The translations under genes and the position numbers were made by a program. Below are positions 60,401 through 64,000 of a stretch of 64,000 bases of DNA, piece by piece. How positions within the stretch are numbered: the stretch's first letter is position 1; each line of letters opens with the position of its first letter. Under the pieces are notes generated by a model. The model was not told where the DNA came from, ran no database searches, and worked only from the letters and a program-made list of their open reading frames with translations. Where the stretch lies: positions 3,906,001-3,970,000 of the forward strand of contig JBAJFG010000002.1 of the NCBI GenBank assembly GCA_037903475.1, written 5' to 3'. The stretch comes from Ancylostoma caninum. Taxonomy: Eukaryota > Nematoda > Chromadorea > Rhabditida > Ancylostomatidae.

Positions 60401-63124
60401 CAACATTTATTGGCAATTATGTGCTGACATTCGATCACTTGTCAAACTACACTCCACTAGTAGTACTGACTGAAGCATAAAGGCAGACATAATGAATTCT
60501 GCTTGAAATATTGCTCATTAGGTATGAAATATCCTCAGATGACAAGGTTTCAAGTCTTTATACACTTTTCCCTTCTTCTTATCAAACGTATACCTTCTCT
60601 CGTTTTCAAAGTTGTTTTCGGTATCGTTGTTTAAATCTCATTTTTTCTGGAGCAGCTTTTGCAAAGCCACAGAAAATCCCAATTTCATGTTGTTCCCGAA
60701 TGGAGCAGCCATGAGTGCGAAAAAATCCGAGGAGCTGACTATGGCCAGCGAAGAGTTCAGGAGACAAGTGCCGAGCAAAGCTCGTAGAAGAACAATAAGA
60801 CGCATCATTATTCAGAAAATATTCTTTCTGAAGTCACTTGTCATTTACAATGGGTTATGATTCTACTGATTGTCCACATTCTTCATGAGCGATAAGAATG
60901 TGGACAATCAGTAGAATCATAACCCATTGTAAATCATGGCCTTGCAAATGCGTCAGTATGGATAGTGACGGTACAGTACGTTCCGGCAGTTTATTGTTGA
61001 GAACGAATCTTGAGACCAACACAGGTAATAATGTTTTAAAAATTGTAGTGACAGCGGACATATTTTAAGCTATGAATGCGTGAAAAGAAGGTTCAACTGT
61101 TAGAACGTTCAACGATTTTAATTTAATTTTTTAATTTAACATTTTTAAATCGGGCATTTCATTGCTGCCGCGTTAAGTGACACGTACTTCCAAGTTTTAT
61201 TTTGTCTTATTTTTGGATTCACAAGCAATACTACATTCTTCACCTAGCATCCTCGTCAGCAAATTGGAAGTGTCATAATTTTCAGGAAAATTGACGAGAA
61301 TATCAGACGATGTTTGTCCTCTGAAGGTTGTTCTCAGCTGGCAGAACGCCAAATGTGGGAAGGCGCTCGTTTTGCAAGAGAACGACACTGGAGACATTTT
61401 GGTAAGACATCTTAGAGTGGTCCTCTATACAAACAGCGAATGACTATCTGTAGGGAACTAAAGGTTAGAAAGCCAGTTGAAAGACTATCCGGAGCTTTAT
61501 CATCTCATCTTTGCTATTATGTTTGCGAGCATGTTTAGCAGATCTGTGTGTTCAGGTGCTACTGCAATTAGAATTCCTTTTAAGCATTAAATTTTAGGCA
61601 CGGATTCCATTCCCTCTTGAATTTTGCAGGAAGAAAGGTGAAGATGGTGCGAAAATGTTAAAAAGCAAGTTTTCCGCAGAAAATTTTGTCCAGCTTGGAA
61701 TTCACACTCATTGTCTCCGTCAATCGCACGTGAAACGCACGCAGTCATTTGCAGAACAAACAGAGAACGCAGTTTCCCAAGCTAATTGAGCTTTTGCGAC
61801 CTATGCATGTATCACGCACTAAGCTTAACGTCGTTGCAGTGGGATGCATTCGAAGTGCCCGAGCTGGACAACTTCCTCAGGATCCTACGGATGGAGGAGC
61901 AACAGTATCAGTGGCAGATCCGACAGCGATATCACCAATACAGGTAACACTGCTCCGCCTTTGAACTTGTTGCCATCACCTTCAAACCATGTCCGTAAAC
62001 AATCATCGACCCTTTTCCAGGTACTTTGTGGATTTGGAGCTGCGACGACGAGGGTACAACGTGGGCGATGACATTGGCGAGCCACCGACAGTGTCCGCTC
62101 CACCACCACCACCGGTACGTGGGAGTTGGATACATTTCAGTCAGAGTAGTTTTCCCACATTCTCGTATCCTTGGCTTTTACCTGGACTGCATTGATTGCT
62201 GCTGGATTCAGCTCATTTTCTCACAACTGCGTTAGACTACAAGAAATCAATGACAGGAGTGGTTATTTTGAGGCTAAAACTATTTTATTAGGTTGGTATG
62301 AAATTCCTGCAATAAGATCCACTTTTTGATCCAGAATTTGGCAATAGCATGCATGAAACGTTCTACTACTTCTCATCTATAAAAATTGGCAGGCCAGGTT
62401 TCATTCCTGATCAATAACGACATGGGTGTTTGAAAAAGTGTGATAGTGGTGGTGCGAGACTTTCGAACCGACCTAATAATTTCTTATATGTCGAGGTTAC
62501 CGGTCGTTTCGGCGGTGCTGTTCCCGAAGAATTGGGATCAGTTTCCAAAATGCCTGGAATTCTCAAGGGTGGTCCCATTAGTGTTGCCTTAAACTATTGT
62601 GTTTATGTCAGTTTCAAAACAAAACAAAAAAAAACTACATATTCACTTCAAACAAAACGTTCTCCTTCATTGTCGTACCAAATAAATATAATATATACGC
62701 ACAAAGATTGGCCGGAAATTGACCCTCACTACTATTCTCAAACTTTTCCAAGCAGTAAAAGCAAACCAGGTTTGGTCTGACCTCAACTTAGAAGTTCCAA
62801 GAATATGCCGGGCTCTTTATATCCAGCAGAAAGCAGATAGTGTCGAAATCCTGGCAATATTCCACCTGCTCTGCCACAGAAGTCCCAGATATATGTACCT
62901 GGACGTTACCAACGTTCTTGTTTCAGTTGGCCGACTACAACGAGTACGGGACGGGTGACAGCATGATAGTCAGCGATGTCTTTCACACGATCCGCGAGGA
63001 TCAACTGGCGTCGACACTGCGCGCCAAGGACGCGTCTCCTCCGGACGGGGCGATCCGCGACCCCACCTACGTGAATCTGAGCTTCCTGAAGGCGCAGCAG
63101 ATGGAGCAGTCGACGCGGTTGTGA
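30327..63124 (+). CDS. rsf-1: RASSF-type Ras-association scaffold, spliced gene of 14 exons
   Basis: Orthologue of the RASSF1/RASSF5 (NORE1) family, named after C. elegans rsf-1. The predicted protein (640 codons plus a split first codon) has a low-complexity N-terminal part with a polyglutamine run. A C1 finger follows with the full pattern H-X12-C-X2-C-X13-C-X2-C-X4-H-X2-C-X7-C, then a proline/serine linker. The Ras-association domain carries the family signatures TSFFLPR, NPRKFALYE and QENDTG. A SARAH helix starts WDAFEVPELDNFLRIL, and after it comes a tail absent from human RASSF1. Family members bind activated Ras-like GTPases through RA, and MST/Hippo-type kinases through SARAH; C1 supports membrane or RA-domain contacts. 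All 13 introns have GT-AG ends and all phases agree from 30327 to the TGA at 63122. Introns reach 10.6 kb; one hosts an antisense gene. The 5' start is not certain. Confidence 0.92.
32898..33055. mobile_element. Small foldback MITE, 158 bp
   Basis: Left arm beginning TGCCCCAAAATCCCAAAATC and right arm ending in its inverted copy at 33055, about 46 bp each with few differences. The shared core is AAATTCCTCTAAAACTTCGTCT on the left, with one difference in the right copy. No coding capacity. Confidence 0.75.
33116..33226 (+). repeat. Dispersed repeat, second copy at 8213-8321 (minus)
   Basis: It shares GTGTTTCACGC, ACTTCATCA/ATTTCATCA, CGCGAAATCTC and AGTGCTGCCTT in the same order with the reverse complement of 8213-8321. 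Fragments ending GCTGCCTTTAA-like also occur near 8627, 42912 and 44104. Confidence 0.7.
33224..33519. mobile_element. MITE with 57-bp imperfect inverted repeats
   Basis: The left arm 33224-33280 begins AATTAACGGCTTAGGAAACA. The right arm 33463-33519 is its inverted copy with about eight to ten differences, including the shared block ACATCCAGATATTC. TTAA lies at the edge of both arms. No transposase frame. Confidence 0.75.
34020..34330. other. GC-rich islet in intron
   Basis: CpG-richer than its surroundings with an open plus frame (34023-34361) that matches no family I know and has no convincing splice sites. It could be an alternative promoter or enhancer of rsf-1. Confidence 0.25.
38218..38411 (-). 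CDS. Minus-strand terminal exon of an unidentified nested gene
   Basis: The acceptor GTTTCCCCTCAG on the minus strand ends at 38412. The frame then runs from LQMRSAQSSAASAV to a TGA at 38218 (64 codons), with coding-like composition in an AT-rich intron and the motif SRQVNNWQLVTLTSPF. I found no upstream partner exon and no matching poly(A) signal on the minus strand, so this may be the end of a nested gene, a processed fragment or chance. A GTGAAC donor-like site inside the exon offers an alternative 3' boundary. Confidence 0.35.
39040..39205. repeat. Member of the CCCGGGAACGTTCATGA repeat family
   Basis: Right end TTTCCCGGGAACGTTCATGA at 39180-39199, with internal GGACGAGTTTCC as in the 24281 and 59272 copies. 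The left boundary is unclear. Confidence 0.5.
40600..41050 (+). promoter_or_regulatory. rsf-1: Possible internal promoter of rsf-1
   Basis: CpG-rich block directly upstream of the polyglutamine exon. It has a perfect TGACGTCA at 40632-40639 and an inverted CCAAT box (ATTGG) near 40411. In mammals RASSF1 uses separate promoters for long and short isoforms; a similar arrangement here is inference only. The long open frame (40616-41368) in this block is in a different frame from the exon and is not taken as coding. Confidence 0.25.
41072..41198 (+). CDS. rsf-1: rsf-1 exon with polyglutamine tract
   Basis: Acceptor GTGTTTCAG (41071), donor GTGCGT (41199). It completes the GG- codon of the previous exon and ends in phase 0. 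It encodes WFAGLKAKISQLAGISEW, then a run of CAG/CAA codons giving Q7-S-Q4. An upstream CCCCAG at 41051 is an alternative acceptor in the same reading frame but does not match the incoming phase. Confidence 0.75.
41439..41802. mobile_element. Inverted-repeat element with paired TACCCATGGGTA palindromes
   Basis: The ends carry GAGGGCCCAGATGCATC and the inverted GATGCATCCGGGCCC. Inside, the 12-bp palindrome TACCCATGGGTA occurs at 41559-41570 and 41755-41766 with inverted flanks (GTATAC). No coding frame. Confidence 0.55.
44324..44339. repeat. Perfect 16-bp palindrome
   Basis: GGCTCACCGGTGAGCC. Symmetry extends to 24 bp (GCGTGGCT...) with one mismatch. It could form a hairpin or bind a dimeric protein. 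No gene context is known. Confidence 0.7.
45068..45288. mobile_element. MITE with CpG-rich inverted repeats
   Basis: The left end (about 45068) reads CAGTGATGGACAATCC and continues into CGAGGTCGCGCCGCGCCA. The right end is the inverted match ending at about 45288, so the arms are about 58 bp with several differences. CAGTG ends suggest the Tc1/mariner group; a TA duplication is visible only on the left. Confidence 0.6.
49435..49614. repeat. Diverged 90-bp tandem duplication
   Basis: TTAGGAGGGATAGTGG at 49435 and TTAGGAGAGACAGTGG at 49525 begin two related 90-bp units with matching TCTCC, AACNC and GCNCAAAATGA-like blocks. Both strands are open here but no splice-bounded exon is evident. Confidence 0.65.
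49871..50178 (+). CDS. rsf-1: rsf-1 exon leading into the C1 domain
   Basis: Acceptor TTTACAG (49870), donor GTAAGT (50179). Phase 0 in, two bases out. It encodes a serine-rich start (SSSAAVPTPRQHVDDD), an acidic segment and, at its end, HNF, whose His is the first zinc ligand of the C1 finger. An internal GAG/GTAATC at 49982 looks like a donor, but no usable acceptor follows within the exon. Confidence 0.88.
50235..50320 (+). CDS. rsf-1: rsf-1 exon, C1 domain part 1
   Basis: Acceptor TGTGTAG (50234), donor GTGAGT (50321). It encodes SITLMHPTWCDKCGDFIWGL and continues to KCE, giving the C-X2-C pair and the third Cys of the C1 finger. The HPTWCD.CGDFIWG string is typical of RASSF1/RASSF5. Confidence 0.95.
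50692..50906 (+). CDS. rsf-1: rsf-1 exon, C1 domain part 2 and linker
   Basis: Acceptor TTCTACAG (50691), donor GTTAGT (50907). It begins NCNYTCHSRCRELVTLDC, supplying the remaining zinc ligands, then an unstructured linker with LPPIPLHSPFG. Phase 1 in, phase 0 out. Confidence 0.93.
51211..51306 (+). CDS. rsf-1: rsf-1 exon, proline/serine linker
   Basis: Acceptor CTTTTCAG (51210), donor GTAAGC (51307). It has 32 codons, phase 0 at both ends, and is rich in Pro and Ser (NPLFSPSKSPRPEPL). Being 3n long, it could be skipped without changing the frame. Confidence 0.88.
51676..51807 (+). CDS. rsf-1: rsf-1 exon before the RA domain
   Basis: Acceptor TTGTTCAG (51675), donor GTAAGC (51808). 44 codons, phase 0/0. 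EDTPFEWSPAYRDEHLAERI and IAEYNKT align with the RASSF1 segment that precedes its RA domain (EPVEW...IKEYN). Confidence 0.94.
51862..51976 (+). CDS. rsf-1: rsf-1 exon, RA domain part 1
   Basis: Acceptor TTGTTTAG (51861), donor GTGAGT (51977). DDGETFSGHIQIHMNLTRPI and VVAGEKPPTVYDV match the first strands of the RASSF RA domain. Leaves with one base (G). Confidence 0.95.
52744..53050 (-). CDS. Nested gene exon 7, terminal
   Basis: Acceptor GAGCTGCAG (53051). Phase agrees with exon 6 (AG joined to T). It encodes SDMTAEKSDVRRVNTDFLHE through GYEGFSLHEVEVAEWKKR to a TGA at 52744. The last third (below about 52855) may instead be intron or 3' sequence if a weak GTCAGA donor is used. No clear minus-strand poly(A) signal was located nearby. 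Confidence 0.58.
52744..55511 (-). CDS. Nested antisense gene of unknown function, at least seven exons
   Basis: Seven minus-strand exons (55511-55346, 55256-55211, 54924-54718, 54661-54562, 54050-53796, 53266-53134, 53050-52744) join in consistent phase to 403 codons ending TGA at 52744. The first listed exon needs one base from an upstream exon I could not fix. I do not recognise the family. The protein is charged and Ser/Thr-rich, probably disordered: an Arg-rich start, a predicted amphipathic helix around LEQLARAISAHVTDILIERL, then a Ser/Thr-rich centre, a Glu/Arg/Ser-rich stretch (SARESSESSTESEHLEEASR) and a more structured-looking C-terminus with FLHEFNYLNEMYMMQ. The helix spacing recalls PKA-RII anchoring helices (inference). 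The gene lies wholly inside one rsf-1 intron in opposite orientation. Splice sites are good except the acceptor at 54051 and, to a lesser degree, the one at 55257. Confidence 0.62.
53134..53266 (-). CDS. Nested gene exon 6, Glu/Arg/Ser-rich
   Basis: Acceptor TGTTCAG (53267), donor GTAGGC (53133). The frame fixed by exon 5 gives DGALPQRESAEPDRSRAERQ and SSESSTESEHLEEASRRR. The surrounding sequence is AT-rich while this block is GC-rich. Phase 1 in, phase 2 out. Confidence 0.62.
53529..53745. mobile_element. MITE copy, GGGCAATTTATACTA family
   Basis: Left end GGGCAATTTATACTAG. Internal blocks ACGCGTGCGTCTGA and TTCTTCATCATATAGAC are shared with the 57022 copy. The right end is degenerate near 53740. 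Confidence 0.65.
53796..54050 (-). CDS. Nested gene exon 5, Ser/Thr-rich
   Basis: Donor GTAGCG (53795). The proposed acceptor GATGATTGAG at 54051 is weak but is the only one that preserves phase; the TTTTTTTATAG at 54082 leads to a stop, and CCCCAG at 54039 would need a different incoming phase. It encodes CPQNSPTVATSPALPFEQNS, then many Thr/Ala/Ser, ending SISLNGQ. Confidence 0.52.
54155..54540. mobile_element. MITE copy, GGGCAATTTATACTA family
   Basis: Left end GGACAATTTATATTAGAT, right end GCGTCTAGTATAAACAACCC. CpG-rich inside. It lies between exons 4 and 5 of the nested gene. Confidence 0.65.
54562..54661 (-). CDS. Nested gene exon 4
   Basis: Acceptor ACCATTTCAG (54662), donor GTAAGT (54561), both strong. 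It encodes a basic Pro/Ser/Thr segment (PSTSRSVPCTVRSLPQSPTT). Phase 0 in, phase 1 out. Confidence 0.68.
54718..54924 (-). CDS. Nested gene exon 3 with amphipathic helix
   Basis: Acceptor GCTTTTAG (54925), donor GTATGA (54717). 69 codons, phase 0/0; the other two frames carry stops. It contains IDACLEQLARAISAHVTDIL and then SVQTQETSTAMDLTPVST. This is the best supported exon of the nested gene. Confidence 0.7.
55211..55256 (-). CDS. Nested gene exon 2, 46 bp
   Basis: Acceptor CCTTTTGAG (boundary 55257; G in place of the usual C), donor GTGAGT (55210). One base completes the Gln codon, then EEGAPLEKPSGSSTY, phase 0 out. Confidence 0.5.
55346..55511 (-). CDS. Nested gene exon 1 (of those found)
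   Basis: Minus-strand acceptor CTTTTTTACAG (boundary 55512), donor GTGAGG (55345). It encodes KSLGQRSHPDFNAEDDAARE and a following Arg-rich segment to RREIRETIVQ. Starts in phase 1, ends with two bases. A perfect TGACGTCA (55398-55405) lies inside the exon, so it is likely coincidental as a CRE. Confidence 0.6.
55539..55702 (+). CDS. Possible alternative terminal exon of rsf-1
   Basis: Acceptor AAATCATACAG (55538), open for 54 codons to TGA at 55700. Its entry phase fits the one-base overhang of the 51862-51976 exon. It would replace the second half of the RA domain and SARAH with a helical segment (LELVLEKILELTASLNGCVD). Phase agreement has a one in three chance and no poly(A) signal follows closely, so this is weak. 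It lies upstream, and antisense to the start, of the nested gene. Confidence 0.22.
57022..57257. mobile_element. MITE copy, GGGCAATTTATACTA family, best preserved
   Basis: Left end AAGGGCAATTTATACTAG, right end TTAGTATAAATTGCGCC; both ends match over about 15 bp in inverted orientation. The CpG-rich interior has GACGCACGCGCGTCAAACGC. A diverged relative lies at about 37689-37960. Confidence 0.75.
58682..58778 (+). CDS. rsf-1: rsf-1 exon, RA domain part 2
   Basis: Acceptor ACATTGCAG (58681), donor GTAAAT (58779). It encodes GKSTTSSLRTITSFFLPRNT and VKTININSTMTTR, matching the RASSF1 segment TSFYLPKDAVK. The opposite strand is also open across this exon and its flanks (see findings). Confidence 0.93.
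59093..59202 (+). CDS. rsf-1: rsf-1 exon, RA domain core
   Basis: Acceptor TTTTTCAG (59092), donor GTGAGT (59203). MIVTLLRKFRVADNPRKFAL then YESSYESDDETPTLL. LLRKF..V.[DN]PRKFAL is the most conserved RASSF signature. Confidence 0.97.
59272..59490. mobile_element. Dispersed element, GATTCACGA / CGTTCATGA ends
   Basis: It starts GATTCACGAGGTTTCTAGGA and ends CCGAGAACGTTCATGA. The inverted ends and internal GGACGAGTT block are shared with the 24281 copy. Confidence 0.6.
59755..59798. repeat. Perfect 18-bp stem hairpin, 8-nt loop
   Basis: CTGGCCCATTCTACACGG, loop CTCCCCAC, then the exact complement. Stable as DNA cruciform or RNA. Function unknown. Confidence 0.85.
60843..60934. repeat. Perfect 41-bp foldback with 10-nt loop
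   Basis: Arms 60843-60883 and 60894-60934 are exact inverted copies (left arm begins ATTTACAATGGGTTATGATT) around the loop CATGAGCGAT. Symmetry stops abruptly on both sides. No terminal features of a transposon are visible. It could be a templated snap-back duplication or an unusually perfect hairpin-RNA locus. Confidence 0.92.
61286..61401 (+). CDS. rsf-1: rsf-1 exon, RA domain end
   Basis: Acceptor ATTTTCAG (61285), donor GTAAGA (61402). It encodes KLTRISDDVCPLKVVLSWQN and ALVLQENDTGDIL, aligning with RASSF1 RKLLDDEQPLRLRLL and VLKENDSGEV. Phase 1 in, 0 out. Confidence 0.95.
61840..61943 (+). CDS. rsf-1: rsf-1 exon, SARAH domain part 1
   Basis: Acceptor CGTTGCAG (61839), donor GTAACA (61944). 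WDAFEVPELDNFLRILRMEE then QQYQWQIRQRYHQY: the SARAH helix that pairs with MST/Hippo-type kinases in the family. Ends with two bases. Confidence 0.97.
62021..62114 (+). CDS. rsf-1: rsf-1 exon, SARAH end and proline tail
   Basis: Acceptor CTTTTCCAG (62020), donor GTACGT (62115). RYFVDLELRRRGYN closes the helix; then DDIGEPPTVSAPPPPP starts an extension past the usual RASSF C-terminus. Confidence 0.93.
62115..62926 (+). other. rsf-1: rsf-1 last intron, 812 bp
   Basis: AT-rich intron. The 116-codon frame at 62430-62780 has no splice context and is taken as chance. Nothing else was seen. Confidence 0.7.
62927..63124 (+). CDS. rsf-1: rsf-1 terminal exon, C-terminal extension
   Basis: Acceptor TTGTTTCAG (62926). 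65 codons from LADYNEYGTGDSMIVSDVFH to KAQQMEQSTRL, then TGA at 63122-63124. GC-rich and clearly coding. No domain recognised. The stop overlaps a GTGAGT string, so splicing at 63120/63121 to a further exon cannot be excluded. Confidence 0.88.
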   Translation: MADYNEYGTGDSMIVSDVFHTIREDQLASTLRAKDASPPDGAIRDPTYVNLSFLKAQQMEQSTRL

Positions 63125-63520
63125 GTCGCCCGTCGCCGCGCAGCAGGGACCTTTGCCTTCGAGTCCAGTGATAACGTGTAGTACTTGTTGTTGTAGTGTG
63201 GGTATCCTCTGTAAATACACATCAGCTGTCGTTGCTCTGCTGATTTTGACCAATCCGCTCGTCGCGCGCGCCGACGACTGTGTCCGTCCCGTCGCGAACT
63301 CTACACTCGAATTTGCTCACGCTCTCGCCGTTCCCTCCCTTTCAGAGTCCTCTCGTCTCTCCGAGTCGTTTTTCATGTGATTTCGTCCGCAGAGGACTCG
63401 CGTTGTCGTTTTGTGGTGCTCTCTGGTTGTTCTCGAATTTCCACATTTCACGCATGCTGGCCGACCCGCATGTATGTTTATTATTTATTTGATGATGTGA
63501 ATAAACTGTGATGGTTTACA
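63125..63520 (+). other. rsf-1: Probable rsf-1 3' untranslated region
   Basis: It follows the stop codon, is C/T-rich with repeated CTCTC blocks and ends just after the AATAAA at 63500-63505. Confidence 0.6.
63500..63505 (+). terminator. rsf-1: Poly(A) signal AATAAA
   Basis: Canonical hexamer 376 bp after the rsf-1 stop, the first good signal downstream. Cleavage is expected 10-20 bp later. Confidence 0.6.
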
Positions 63521-64000
63521 GCGGAATCAGACCATGACCTCCTCATGACCAGAGCGATCGCTCACGTTTTTCGTTTATTCTGTGGGTGGCCCGTTAGTTT
63601 ACTGATCTCCACTAGGTTTAAATGAAACTTGCTCCACTGATCGAGTTCTTTGCACGTTTTTTGCTTTAAAACATCCCTCTCTATTTCAGTCTTCGTACCA
63701 AATACCTATGGAAACTGAGAATTGTTGGGCAAAAATCAACGTCACCTGGGAAGTCGGGATTACGCCTATCACGAAGTGATCATTCTTATGGTAGCCCGTG
63801 ATTTAGCTATTCCCGTACAATCGCATCATGTATGCTGTACGCGATTGGGCCGAATCAATTGCGCAGACTTCGTTTTTTCTGGGTAAATCCCTTATTTCTA
63901 CCCTGAAGTCAAAATTCATGCAATTGTAGGAGGCTCGAAGCAAAGGTGCGTGAAGGGTGAAATGAAAATTGGAATTAGAAGCCAGCTTTAGCTATGGAAA
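63521..64000. other. Right flank, no gene seen
   Basis: AT-rich downstream sequence without supportable features. Confidence 0.5.

Larger units (their letters stand above)
59203..61285 (+). other. rsf-1: rsf-1 intron, 2.1 kb
   Basis: It holds a dispersed element (59272-59490), a strong short hairpin (59755-59798), a degenerate tandem stretch with TTTTGCATRGGTTTGA motifs (59940-60065) and a perfect foldback (60843-60934). No exon. Confidence 0.65.

Noticed and set aside
1..64000. tRNA, rRNA or spliced-leader RNA genes
   Set aside because: I saw no cloverleaf with paired A and B box motifs, no rRNA-like conserved block and no SL1-like sequence. A tRNA scan would be needed to exclude divergent copies.

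Overview
The window looks like nuclear DNA of a nematode, probably a clade V parasite such as a hookworm or other strongyle (inference). The reasons are short exons with TTTCAG-type acceptors, AT-rich introns of up to about 10 kb, many small inverted-repeat (MITE-like) elements, and a Ras-association (RASSF) gene whose nematode counterpart is C. elegans rsf-1. There is no bacterial-style gene organisation.

Layout. 1-867 is featureless. 868-8075 is a 7.2-kb minisatellite of about 90 units of 81 bp (27 codons, hence very long but false open frames), with shortened unit variants and internal segmental duplications. 8076-30326 has no firmly supported gene. It holds MITEs, simple repeats, CpG-rich islets and one candidate first exon (13236-13320). 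From 30327 to 63124 runs one plus-strand gene of 14 phase-consistent exons. It encodes a C1 zinc finger (50170-50750), a Ras-association domain (51862-61401) and a C-terminal SARAH helix (61840-62070), followed by an extra tail of roughly 80-90 residues. This is a RASSF1/RASSF5-type scaffold, rsf-1. The exons total 640 codons plus one split codon.

Inside the 6.7-kb rsf-1 intron 51977-58681, on the opposite strand, lies a nested gene I reconstructed from seven phase-matched exons (52744-55511, minus; 403 codons, 5' end not found). It has no recognised family. Most of it looks disordered, with one amphipathic helix that resembles a PKA-RII anchoring helix. A further minus-strand terminal exon sits at 38218-38411 inside the 30454-41071 intron.

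The rest is intron populated by inverted-repeat elements: 10915-11185, 19774-20394, 24612-24842, 32898-33055, 33224-33519, 41439-41802, 45068-45288 and a family at 53529/54155/57022. There is also a perfect 41-bp foldback at 60843-60934. The main points of interest are the nested antisense gene, the satellite architecture, the near-perfect foldback, an antisense transmembrane-coding frame across a conserved RASSF exon, and possible alternative promoters and ends for rsf-1. All gene models are read by eye and need transcript confirmation.
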